DNA of 64,000 nt, taken from positions 48,652,999 through 48,716,998 of the forward strand of contig OV277863.1 of NCBI GenBank assembly GCA_922989275.2, given 5' to 3'. Position 1 is the first letter of the stretch. Each line of letters opens with the position of its first letter. Below the pieces are notes generated by a model. It had not been told where the DNA came from. It worked only from the letters and a program-made list of their open reading frames with translations, and made no database searches. Origin of the DNA: Gari tellinella (taxonomy: Eukaryota > Mollusca > Bivalvia > Cardiida > Psammobiidae). Of this stretch, positions 51,201-60,557 are shown one piece after another. Position numbers and translations under genes: made by a program.

Positions 51201-51477
51201 TTTTTTTGTGTGTAAATAATTTTTTTCTATTTTTGTGGATGCTAAATCGTTATCAAACATATCAAGGGTGTTTTTTGCGTCTAAAATCAACTTCTTCGCT
51301 ATTTGCTTTGGGTAATGAAAATAAAAATAGTTCCGTAGTATTCATACAGCTACTATACAGATAAACCTGCTACTATACAGATAAACCTATAGTTTATTAT
51401 GCTACCCCTTTATTATGTCACCGGAGGCTGTAGTGACGGGATTAATTAAGTTCTGCAATTTTTTTTCTCTGCACAAA

Positions 51478-51891
51478 CCATTTCCCTCATAAACTGTTTT
51501 CAGTATTAAAGACTGCATGATGGTAAGCTTTAAAACAGGACAAAAGTAAAGTATCTTAACTCATTCGCCCCTGAAACTTTCAATGGACTATTCCAATTTC
51601 AAAATAAGTATAGTCCCTTTTTGACTATTTAGAGTTTATTTTTTACAATATATTTCAAAATGACAAACAGTGTAGACCCTGATCAGAGGGCTCCTGAAGG
51701 AGCCCTCTGATCAGGGTCTACACTGTTTGCATAGGACACATGTAATTCTCACAGGTACACTGTTTGTAAATGACAAGTATACTTGTCGCTAGGCTTGAAT
51801 GTGTTAATGAGCATTATCAATTTCTGCTTTACTTTCAGCTCGATTTCCGCTACAAGAATGTAGAAAATATTTCTGATGGTACATAATTCAC
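51478..51891 (+). mobile_element. TTAA-1 MITE interrupted by TTAA-3
   Basis: AAACCATTTCCCTCATAAAC left to AAAAGTAAAGTATC, TTAA-3 inserted, then GAGCATTATCAATTTCTGCT to TCTGATGGTACATAATTC. The insertion is at or near the central TTAA. Confidence 0.75.
51560..51803 (+). mobile_element. TTAA-3 MITE nested in TTAA-1
   Basis: TTAA at 51556-51559 and 51804-51807. Core GGGCTCCTGAAGGAGCCC perfect; arms AGTGTAGACCCTGATCAGAG / CTCTGATCAGGGTCTACACT. Confidence 0.9.
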
Positions 51892-52185
51892 AACATCACT
51901 ATGTGTATTCTCTTGAATAGCTAGTCTTATAACAATTGAGTAACTGACAGTATGACTGCCCAGGGTAGAAAAAGTTGTTAAATACAGATCTGCTTTAATT
52001 AGGTAATTTGAGCTGTGGGAATTTTAATAGCTATATCTGTATATATCTTATTTGATCCTAGTGATTAAATTGTCGAGGTCATTGTACGGGACGTTTTCAA
52101 ATCTCGTACATATGTCATCTCTACAATATATCATCTGTAGAAATTCTGAATTTTATGCCTGCTGCTTCAAAGTCGTCAAATGTTG
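51892..52185. other. No feature recognised
   Basis: AT-rich, no inverted repeats or frames of note. Confidence 0.45.
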
Positions 52186-52189
52186 AAAT

Positions 52190-52391
52190 TCTTAACCTGC
52201 TTCTAGCATATATTGAAGCCTTTTAAAACAGTGTGGACCCATTTCAGAAGGCAGAAGGCTTTGTCTTCTCTGAGTGATTGTTTTATTCTATCTGACACGT
52301 CAAGTGTGCACAACTTTCTGAGTGTAATAGTTGAAGTGATCAATGTTTATAGTGGAACACTTTTAGATATGAATATTTAGCTGAAGAAGGG
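52190..52391 (-). mobile_element. TTAA-7 MITE, reverse
   Basis: Right end GAATATTTAGCTGAAGAAGGG runs into TTAA 52392-52395; core remnant AAACAGTGTGGACCCATTTC. Confidence 0.6.
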
Positions 52392-52395
52392 TTAA

Positions 52396-52601
52396 CCCTT
52401 AGCCTGCCACTCACGACTATAGCTCCATATGCAAACAGCTTGGATCCGGATGAGACGCCGAGTAACTCGGCGTCTCATTCAGATCCAAGCTGTTTGACAC
52501 TCGGACAACATTTTCAGCAATTTTGAGCAACTTAGAAGCACTTTGAAACTTGAAGCAGATGGGAAATATAGCAGACGACAATTTATTTGGCAGGCTAAGG
52601 G
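52396..52601 (-). mobile_element. TTAA-4 MITE, copy 3
   Basis: TTAA at 52392-52395 and 52602-52605. Ends CCCTTAGCCTGCCA and TGGCAGGCTAAGGG. Opposite orientation to copies 24627 and 26176 and nearly the same sequence. Confidence 0.92.
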
Positions 52602-52609
52602 TTAATTAA

Positions 52610-52853
52610 GCCATTACTCCATAATTACGCCTTTTTACGCCTTACTTTTATTCCTTCTCTGAAGAAAATAATTCCAATCTATACAGTCAAGAATCTGTAT
52701 CATAAGAAATATCTTCTATATTCTAACAGATGGTGTCTTAAAGCAGGTTGAAAGTAAAGCAGAATGTGCCTTAAGGCGCATTCTGCTTTACTTTCAATCT
52801 GCTTTAAGTGGTCACCTATCTTCATTACTAGAAACAGACTCTGGGGTAATGGG
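52610..52853 (-). mobile_element. TTAA-1 MITE, full length
   Basis: TTAA at 52606-52609 (directly next to the TTAA of TTAA-4, giving TTAATTAA) and 52854-52857. Core GTGCCTTAAGGCGC. Confidence 0.9.
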
Positions 52854-52884
52854 TTAAGACAATTCTAATAAGTAAGTCTCTTAA

Positions 52885-53127
52885 CCCTTTCCCACATAGC
52901 ATATCTCTAGTATTGAATATAGGTGTCCACTTAAAGCAGGTTGAAAGTAAAGCAGAATGCGCTTTAAGCGCATTCTGCTTTACTTACAGCCTGCTTTAAG
53001 CTATCGTCTGCTAGAATATAGAAAATATTTTGTATTATACATATTTATGAATGTATAAATTGGAACTATTTTCTTCAGAGCAAGAATAAACTGAGTGCGC
53101 TAAAAGGCGCTTCTATGGGGGAAAGGG
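52885..53127 (+). mobile_element. TTAA-1 MITE, young subtype, full length
   Basis: TTAA at 52881-52884 and 53128-53131. Almost the same as 37129-37343 outside that copy's deletion. Core GCGCTTTAAGCGC; ends CTTTCCCACATAGC and CTATGGGGGAAAGGG. Confidence 0.92.
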
Positions 53128-53179
53128 TTAATATGTGGTTTGGTGGAGACATAATATGAAAATGTTGGAAATGTTTTAG

Positions 53180-53408
53180 GTAATACCCCCCTTGTATTAG
53201 AGACCTGGGTAATTTTTCGTCTGAAACAATTTTCATCTGCTATTGTTGTAATAATAGATATTTCTAAATTTCTTTTCAAAGCAGGGTCAGAATAGCAAAC
53301 AGTTTGGATCTTGATGAGACGCCACATTATATGGCCTCTCATCTAGATCCAAACTGCAAAAATAATCACTGTGGTACATATCCACTGCTAGCATGGTAAG
53401 AGTTAAAG
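53180..53408 (+). mobile_element. TTAA-8 MITE, copy 2
   Basis: CCTGGGTAATTTTTCGTCTG left, core CAGTTTGGATCTTGATGAGA with CGCCACATTATATGGC, right CATATCCACTGCTAGCATGG then GAGTTAA. Confidence 0.72.
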
Positions 53409-53744
53409 CTAAATTTTCACCCAAAATCCTATACATAGATTACCTCCCCTGTTTAAGACATGTTTAAAGCTAGATTTTCACACGAAATCCTTCAATATTG
53501 TAATTTGAACCTATATCAATATTAATTCAAACAAATATACGTGTAGATTTGTAGTCATACAAACATCGGTATTGTGGGTGACATTTCTTTTCAACAGATC
53601 TTTAAATGCCTTTTAACTAAATTGGTCTTACAGTAATAATTTCGTGTGTCAGCTTGCTCATGTGTAGATCAAACAAATGTCCAACAATGTGCTCAAACCT
53701 GTGTTCACCAATCTTTCATTGAAGAAGCATGGAGCTATATTACC

Positions 53745-53885
53745 CATTACCACTTAGATATACCTTTTAACACCTTTTAACACAATTAATTTATTCCTCC
53801 ACTGAAGAAATGAGTTCCAATGATTATATAGTCAAAAATATGTATCATAAGAAGTATTTTCTATATTCTAGTAGATGTTAGCTTA
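53745..53885 (-). mobile_element. TTAA-1 MITE, left half
   Basis: ACCCATTACCACTTAGATAT to TCTAGTAGATGTTAGC. A small tandem CCTTTTAACA duplication lies near its start. Confidence 0.72.
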
Positions 53886-53951
53886 TTTCCTGAACTTTTC
53901 AGCATTAAAACACACATCTTTTTATCTATTCCTCAACTGTTGACGGCTTAA

Positions 53952-54194
53952 CTCTTTGAACCCTAGTCCCGCATATAGGCGTGCTTTTCAAACAGTGTAC
54001 ATGTGAATAGTACACTTGTCATATGCAAACAGTGAAGACCCAGATCAGAGGGCTCCGAAAGGAGCCCTCTGATCAGGGTCTTCACTGTTTGTCATAATGC
54101 CAAACATTGACAAAAACAACCCTTAAAAGTCAGAAATGGACTAGACAAAAATGGAAACTGGAATTGTCCATTTAAAGTTTCAGGGAGGAAAGAG
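53952..54194 (-). mobile_element. TTAA-2 MITE, back-to-back with TTAA-1
   Basis: TTAA at 53948-53951 and 54195-54198, the latter shared. Close to consensus; core GGGCTCCGAAAGGAGCCC. Confidence 0.92.
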
Positions 54195-54198
54195 TTAA

Positions 54199-54448
54199 CC
54201 CTTTCCCCAATAGAAGCGCCTTTTAGCGGATATGATTTATTCATCCGCTGAAGAAAATAGTTCCAATTTAATCAGTTACGAACATGTATTATGGGGAATA
54301 TTTTCTATATTATAGCACATGATAGCTTAAAGCAGGCTGAAAGTAAAGCAGAATGCGCCCTTAGGCGCATTCTGCTTTACTTTCAGCCTGCTTTAAGTAG
54401 TCACCTATCTTAAGTACTAGACATAGCTATAGGCTATCAGGTAAAGGG
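54199..54448 (-). mobile_element. TTAA-1 MITE
   Basis: TTAA at 54195-54198 and 54449-54452. Subtype CCCTTTCCCCAATAGAAGCG; core GCGCCCTTAGGCGC; right end CTATCAGGTAAAGGG as in 6958-7202. Confidence 0.9.
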
Positions 54449-54452
54449 TTAA

Positions 54453-54626
54453 AGCAGGTTGGAAATAACAGCACATTCTGCTTTACTTTCAGCCTGTATT
54501 AAGCTGCCATCTGCTAGGATAAAAAAAATCTTATGGTGCACATTCATGACTGTATAAAGTGGCACTATTTTCTTCATTTTAGGGATTGATTTAAAGCAGT
54601 AAAAAGGTATTTTATGGTGTGATGTG
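54453..54626 (+). mobile_element. TTAA-1 right two-thirds
   Basis: Resumes at a third internal TTAA site (TTAAAGCAGGTTGG) and ends TTTTATGGTGTGATGTG before TTAA 54627-54630. Its left end is not adjacent, so the TTAA-2/TTAA-1 pair may have inserted into it. Confidence 0.78.
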
Positions 54627-54630
54627 TTAA

Positions 54631-55199
54631 AGATTGCACATGTATTTAAGTGCTTGTCTAAAACAAGTACTTGAAGCCTAAATTCCTTGGATAATAATCT
54701 GATCTTACAATGTTTAACAAGTTCTTTAACCATCTGGTAATAATAGGGAGTGTTTATTAATGCTTTCCCATGATATCAAGCTTTTCTGCGTACATGTATC
54801 TGTACAATAAGATACAAGAGTCTGTATCTTATTTTACAGTTTGTATTTTAATCTTACGTCAACTTTGATCAGCATGACGACATGTATCATGGTTACACAT
54901 ACATGTTCAAGATTCACATTATTTTTTGTGGTATAAAAGAACTGTTCTGCTTCAAATATGTAATGTTTCTGGATATAAAATGATTTAGACAACTATACAT
55001 TTTTTCAATGGTGTATATTGAAGGCATATAATAAACACATCCTTATTTGGTGGTGCGCTACAGGGTGTTGTATTCAGCGCTCAATGTTTTTTGGCGGAAA
55101 CAGCCAATTACATTTGCGCAAAAGGCGCTTGTTAGATCAGATGCTTTTACCCAAAACATCTCAAGCTGAATAAATCATCCTACTGGTAATAATATTATG
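54631..55199. other. No feature recognised
   Basis: Contains a short inverted motif AGATACAAGAGTCTGTATCT near 54809. Otherwise single-copy-looking. Confidence 0.45.
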
Positions 55200-55201
55200 T
55201 A

Positions 55202-55366
55202 CAGTCAAACTTTGATATCTCGAACTCGTTTAACTCGAACTGTCCGATAGCTCAACATATGAACTGCATTATTTCATGCTAGGTTAAGTTGAACATACCC
55301 ATATTTCAAAGTTTGAAATATGGGTATGTTTGACAAAACCAACTTTGAGATATCAAAGTTTGACTG
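55202..55366 (+). mobile_element. TA-3 MITE, copy 3
   Basis: TA at 55200-55201 and 55367-55368. Ends CAGTCAAACTTTGATATCTC and GAGATATCAAAGTTTGACTG are perfect inverse. Core CATACCCATATTTCAAAG / CTTTGAAATATGGGTATG. Confidence 0.9.
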
Positions 55367-55384
55367 TATAATTATATTCTTTTA

Positions 55385-55622
55385 AATATTCTGAAGGAGC
55401 TGTCTGATCATTGTCTGCACTGTTTTCATATAGTATCTAACTCTTTCCTTGAGAAAATATATTCACCATATTATTAACCAATGTGTAGATGATAGATGTT
55501 CATAATGATTGGAGTTTTATAAATGAATATTTAGTTGAGAAGATTGACGGTATCTGGTCACAGTAGAAACACATAGAAGCATGTCTATGAGGAATTATAC
55601 AGTGAAGGGGTAAACAGTATGT
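55385..55622 (-). mobile_element. TTAA-7-like fragment
   Basis: GGAGCTGTCTGATCATTGTC core remnant, then GAATATTTAGTTGAGAAG. No clear ends. Confidence 0.5.
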
Positions 55623-55731
55623 GGTTTTTATGAGAGAAAGGGTTAAATGGACCAGTTATTTGAATAACGCATGGTCAGCATTGGCACCCGGGCAAATATT
55701 ACGCCCTAAATACACTGGACTTAACCCTTCA

Positions 55732-55945
55732 AGCGCTGAATAAATATCCCACGCTAATAATATTTCTTGCTTTAAAGCTATAACAACTGTTTTCCTACTC
55801 CCTACTTATATGCAAATATATGATAGGAGTGTCAAACAGCTTGGATCCTGACCATATCCCACGTTTACATGGCATCTGATCTGGATCCCAGCTGTTTGAA
55901 GGAGTCTATAGAAAGTTCATTTGGACCATTTGAAGCGTGAGACTT
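55732..55945 (+). mobile_element. TTAA element with CCCTTCAAGCGCTGAA end
   Basis: TTAA near 55728 followed by CCCTTCAAGCGCTG; right side CATTTGAAGCGTGAG is an inverted end. Core CAAACAGCTTGGATCCTGAC / CTGGATCCCAGCTGTTTG relates it to TTAA-4. Confidence 0.65.
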
Positions 55946-56228
55946 TCATCAAATATTGACAGTGTGGTCTTCATGAGGTTCTATTTCAAAGTTAGTTTTA
56001 GCGCTATTGGTAATTTCCAAACATTCTGACAGCCAGTGACGGTGCCAAAGTACTGTACATGTTTCTGTAATTGTAGTTTAAGTACTTTATAAAGGCCTCA
56101 GGTCTGTAGATCTCAAGTTTTGTTTGTTAAGCAATGTTTGGTCACCTTTTTACCCTTTTCCTCTATACAGCCTTGTGTGCAAATCTCCTATATCAAACTT
56201 ACCTGTGTATTGGCAGGTAGTTGCTTAA

Positions 56229-56458
56229 CCCATTACCCCATAGCCTGTTTCTAGTATTGAAGATAGGTAACCACTTAAAGCAGGTTGAAAGTAAAGCAGA
56301 ATGTGCCTTCAGGCACATTCTGCTTTACTTTCAACCTGCTTAAAGCTAATATCTACTAGGATGTAGAAAATATTTCTTATGGTACATATTCCTGACAGTA
56401 TATCTTCAGAGGAGGAATAAATAAAAGGTGTAAAAAGGAGTATTTATGGGAGAGTGGG
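56229..56458 (+). mobile_element. TTAA-1 MITE
   Basis: TTAA at 56225-56228 and 56459-56462. Core GTGCCTTCAGGCAC; a small deletion in the right arm (CAGTATATCTTCAGAGG). Confidence 0.88.
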
Positions 56459-56462
56459 TTAA

Positions 56463-56662
56463 CATTTTACACCAGAGCCTTTTCATATTATTGAAAACAG
56501 GTGTCCACTAAAGCAGGTTCAAAGTCAGCAGAATGCACATGCTTTAAGCTACCATCTATCAGAATGTAGAAACTCAATTTTGTTAGTCTGATACATATTC
56601 ATATCTGTATAACTAGAACTATTTTCTGGAGGAATAAATTATTGTAAATTTATGCATAAAAA
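56463..56662 (+). mobile_element. TTAA-1 MITE, reduced
   Basis: Directly follows the previous copy. GAAAACAGGTGTCCACTAAAG left, core reduced to GCAGAATGCACATGC, right arm TGGAGGAATAAATT. Confidence 0.7.
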
Positions 56663-56762
56663 TTGGTTAAATTATGATGAAAATAAAGCAAAATTCTCGT
56701 ATAGAAGCTTTCTGCTTTTCCTTCATGTTTCTTTAAGTTGCCACCAGTATTTAACCCCATGG

Positions 56763-56925
56763 CAGGCCTTTTTCTGATGCTCCAATTCCCATTGAGAAAT
56801 TGTAAAAATTTATTCCCACAGTGGGAAAAAATCCCAAATCTGAAGGCGAAAAAAAAGTTATTTTTCGCAAATAAATTCCTTAATAAGACATTGCAGTTTT
56901 CCCAAAATGGCCAGAAAGAGGCCTG
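56763..56925. mobile_element. hAT-like short TIR element
   Basis: Ends CAGGCCTTTTTCTG and CCAGAAAGAGGCCTG are inverted. The interior includes CCCACAGTGGG and AATTCCC/GGGAAA motifs. No 8-bp duplication seen. It sits beside a TA-2-like hairpin (56675-56750). Confidence 0.6.
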
Positions 56926-57044
56926 CATGAATATAATATTATATTCATTTTTGTCATATAACCCTATCCTGTTAATCCATATACATTACATGTAAGTAAA
57001 GGAGACATTTTCTTGCTTATGGTATTAAATAGAGGCTAACTGTT

Positions 57045-57300
57045 TATTTCAGTGTAAGATCGAAATTTAATCCATTTCGTGAACATCAGACGTTATATTT
57101 TCACGAGTGGCTTTGCCACTCGTGAAAATATAACAGTCTGATGCTCACGAAATGGATTAAATTTAGAAAGCGAAAGTACATTACTTATCCCGTGCTGAGC
57201 CCCAAGTTTTATGTCGAACACATGTACGTGACAGTTGGGGGTAAAATGACGTCACTTATTAACTGATTTGACGTCACCGGAATTACGTCGTTACTTCCGA
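57045..57300. mobile_element. Long-hairpin element, CACTCGTGAAAATATAAC family, copy 2
   Basis: Hairpin AATCCATTTCGTGAACATCA with TTATATTTTCACGAGTGGC / GCCACTCGTGAAAATATAA, followed by GAAAGCGAAAGTACATTA, CGTGCTGAGCCCCAAG and TTTGACGTCACCGGAATTAC. The same blocks occur inverted in the 43300 copy. Confidence 0.78.
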
Positions 57301-57424
57301 TCTTGGATTCATGTTCTTCCGTTGAGTGGTTCGCGACTAAACAGACTGCCGGAATTGAACGATAAGACACGTTTGACTACGATTCTTGGGGAGCCCTACG
57401 GGGAAAACTCATAAAAAGAAACAC

Positions 57425-57500
57425 GAGCGACGATAATCCCACTGCTTGAAGCAGTGGATTATCAAGAGGTAATCCACTGCTTTTTCCCAGTAATCCACCG
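57425..57500. repeat. Short inverted and direct repeat block
   Basis: ATAATCCCACTGCTTGAAGCAGTGGATTAT is a palindrome, with a third AATCCACTGCTTT copy after it. Written in two parts: ATAATCCCACTGCTT and AAGCAGTGGATTAT. Confidence 0.6.
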
Positions 57501-57584
57501 AAAAGCATAAATAAAAACAGATCTTTAAACAGGAGCTTTTTACTTTTCTTTCATCTGACAAGACACAGCCACACATTTTGTTCT

Positions 57585-57852
57585 TTATTTTTGCTATTTG
57601 TGTATAACTTCAAAATTGTGGGTTATGTCTGGTTTAAAACTAAGTCATTAGATCAAATCATAGAAACACCTTGTTATCACACTTGAGGTTAAAAATCTCA
57701 TTTGATCTTAATGAAACTTGGTCAAAATTTTGCTTCAATAAAATCTAGGTCTAGTATGAATGTTGGTCATGTCTGTCCAAAAATTAGATTACTTAGTCAC
57801 GTTTTACATGGTGTACTCAGGTGAGCGCTTAAGGACCATCTTGGCCCTCTTG
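57585..57852 (+). mobile_element. HINE/pearl-like element, 3' part
   Basis: One diverged 145-bp core unit (ATCAAATCATAGAAACACC, AATGAAACTTGGTCAAAAT) and a terminal GTGAGCGCTTAAGGACC, hairpin, CCCTCTTG. The 5' end is not seen. Ends inside a TTAA-1 left arm. Confidence 0.7.
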
Positions 57853-58028
57853 TATACATTTGATTTATCCTCCACTAAAGAAAATTGTTCCAATGCATAC
57901 AGTCATTACTATTCTAGCAGGTGGTAGCTGAAAGCAGGCTGAAATAAGTAAAGCAGAGCTTTAATTTCAACCTGCTTTAAGTGGTCACTTGTCTTGAAAC
58001 TAAAAACAAGTTCATAGGGTAAAGAGTT
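57853..58028 (-). mobile_element. TTAA-1 MITE, left end replaced by HINE-like element
   Basis: ACATTTGATTTATCCTCCAC continues to AAGTTCATAGGGTAAAGAG. Core shortened (GTAAAGCAGAGCTTTAATTTC). Confidence 0.72.
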
Positions 58029-58323
58029 TAAGCATTGATCCACTCCTCTTAAAGGATGACAAACAATTGTTTTGTATGGACAACTTGGAAGAATGTTATG
58101 ATGCCCGTGATGGTTATATAGACTTAGTGGCTTAACAAATAGTCCTACTTCTTAAGCAGTTAGATTATAGGAACCACATTACGCAAGCAAACTTCTTGCT
58201 AGGAAGGTCATGCCCATATTTAGCTTAAACTCTTTCAACTCTTAAAATGCTCTGGATTTCTAAGTGGGACTCGAAAGTTTTGAAAAATGAATTTGATAAC
58301 TCATGGTTCAGACTCTTCATTAA

Positions 58324-59795
58324 CCCTTTGAACCATAGGCGTGCAGATACACATCTTTTAAATTGCAAACGGTGTTCATGCATACGTGTATGACTTGTGC
58401 TTGTCCTATGCAAACAGTGAAGACTCTGATCAGAGGGCTCCTGAAGGAGCCCTCTGATCAGGGTCTTTACTGTTTTTAGCTCGCCTGTACGTAGTACATG
58501 ACGAGCTATTGCAATACCCCCGGTGTAGTCGTCGTCGTCGTTGTCGTTGTCGTCGTCGTGAACGGCGTAAACAATTTTAAGAAAATGCCTTTAACTTCTA
58601 TGTCCCTTGAGGTATTGCTTCCATAGTTGGTATGTGTGTGTATATGGACAAGACCTTTCCATGCACAGAAAAATTTAGACTCCTGTGACCTTGACCTTGA
58701 ACTTAGGGCCTGCGTTTAGGTTTCGAAATCTGTGTTTAGGTTTAGAAAAATGCCTTTAACTTCTATGTCCTTTGAGGTATTGCTTTCATAGCTGGTATGT
58801 ATGTGTATATGGACATGACCTTTCGATGCACAGAAACATTTAGACCCCTGTGACCTTGACCTTGAACTAAGAGCCTGTGTTTAGGTTTCGAAATCTGCGT
58901 TTAAGTTTCGAAAATCCATTTAACTTCTATATCCTTTGAGGTATTGCTTTCATAGTTGGTATGTGTGTGTATATGGACAAGACCTTTCCATGCACAGATA
59001 AATTTGGACCCTTGTGACCTTGAACTTAGGGCCTGTGTTTAGGTTTTGGAAAATGCCTTTTACTTCTATGTCCCTTGAGGTATTGCTTTCATAGTTGCTT
59101 TATGTGTGTATATGGACAAGACCTTTCCAGGCACTGCAAAATTTAGACCCCTGTGACCTTGACTTTGAACTTAGGGCCAATGTTTAGTTTTCGAAATCTG
59201 TGTTTTGGTTTTTCAAAATTTTTATTTCTCCTATGTCCATTGAAATATTCCTTTCATATTCAGTTTGCATGTGTATATGGACAACATCTTTCCTTGCATG
59301 CAAAATGTTTGAGCCCTCTGACCTTGACCTTGAACTAAGGACCCGCGTTTAGGTTTCAAAGTCTGCGTTTAGGTTTCTCAAAATTTCTTTAACTCATATA
59401 TCCATTGAGATATTTCTTTCATATTTGGCATGCATGTGTATATGGACACGATCTTTCCATGCATGCAAAAAAATTAGCCCAGTGTCCTTGACCTTGAACT
59501 AAGGTCGCGAAAGGTTTTAGGTTTCGAAATCTGTGTTTAGGTTTCAAAAATGCTTATAATTCCTATGTCCCTTGAGGTGTTATTTTCATATTTGATTTGC
59601 CAGTGTATATGGACAAGACCTTTCCATGCAGGCAAAAAGGTTGACCTCTGTGACCTTGAGTGTGCTTTTAAGTTTCTAAAGGTGCCGGTGGCGAGCTTTG
59701 TTGTCTCTCTGACAACTCTTGTTGATATTGCAATATATTGACCAAAATAACCAACCCTAAAGGACTGGACTAAATTGGAAAGTTGCCCACTGTTC
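58324..59795 (-). mobile_element. TTAA-2 MITE split by HINE-like element
   Basis: TTAA at 58320-58323. Left part CCCTTTGAACCATAGGCGTG through GATCAGGGTCTTTACTG; right part ATATTGACCAAAATAACC and AAGGACTGGACTAAATTGG as expected from other copies. Right terminus decayed. Confidence 0.78.
58478..59721 (+). mobile_element. HINE/pearl-like element with 165-bp core units
   Basis: Starts AGCTCGCCTGTACG with hairpin GTACATGACGAGCT, then a GTCGTCGTCGTCG tract. About seven units with TGAGGTATTGCTTTCATAG and GACCTTGACCTTGAACT follow at about 165-bp spacing (58611, 58775, 58940, 59079, 59244, 59410, 59576; one is 139 bp). Ends GGCGAGC, hairpin TTGTTGTCTCTCTGACAA, CTCTTG. Distinct subfamily from the AGCTCACC type. 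Confidence 0.83.
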
Positions 59796-59824
59796 TTGTC
59801 TCTACACAGTTTTTATTGGTTTAC

Positions 59825-59933
59825 TTGAAGAAATAGTTCATTACATTTTCTTACCTTAAGAGCATCCCTATATATCAACCTGCTTTAAATGATCATCTTT
59901 CTTTAAAGCTAGAAACAGGCTATGGGGTAATGG
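59825..59933 (-). mobile_element. TTAA-1 right half, decayed
   Basis: CTTGAAGAAATAGTTCATTA, CAACCTGCTTTAAATGATC and CTAGAAACAGGCTATGGGGT in family order. Confidence 0.65.
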
Positions 59934-59934
59934 C

Positions 59935-60320
59935 CGGAAGCAGCCAAAAGTTAAAGCAGAAGCAGCCTTCTAACTCATAAACAAACAAAAAACAGCATAG
60001 GGAATGGGTTAAAATAAATTAGTTTTTGTTTGAAATGCCTTGCAAGTCAGCCCAGTTTTCAATGAAATTATTGTGTTGTGGCGTAATTTGATGCTATTAA
60101 AATCATTCATTTCTCACTGGGTTTTATGTTTTCAGTATATCATTATTTAAATACCCAGTTAGCTATAAAAAGAGTGGCTTTAATTGCTGTATTTCATTGG
60201 AAATTAATTGTAAACGGTATTGATTTGTACCATATACAACACTTAGTGCAGTTTTTGTGACTTAGCACATTTGGACGGTTACAGATCATTTACTGATCAA
60301 CTAAGTCTCGTTTTTTTCTA
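59935..60320. other. No feature recognised
   Basis: Only a faint TA-2-like arm at 59945-59965 (GTTAAAGCAGAAGCAGCC). Confidence 0.45.
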
Positions 60321-60324
60321 GCTT

Positions 60325-60557
60325 TGAAGACCACTACTTTACTTTCAACATACTTTAAGTTGTCACCTGTCTCAAAAAATTAGAAAAAGGTAATTAGGTA
60401 ATGTGTTATTCTCGCTTTTCAGGTGTACCAGATAAGCTTTGTTACTGAAAATAGGAGTGAACCATGAGTTCAGTAAGGCCTGAATTCTGCTTTACTTTCA
60501 ACCTGCTTTAAGTGTTCACTTGTTTGCAAAACTTGAAACAGGACATGGGGAAGGGGT
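60325..60557 (-). mobile_element. Two TTAA-1 right-end fragments
   Basis: CTTTAAGTTGTCACCTGTCTC to AAGGTAATTAGGTAATG (60325-60405), and CTGCTTTACTTTCAACCTGC to GACATGGGGAAGGGG (60486-60556), each lacking the left half. Confidence 0.65.

Noticed and set aside
56738..56995. Overlapping frames of 85-92 codons on both strands
   Set aside because: They coincide with the short hAT-like TIR element and A/T tracts; no domain features.
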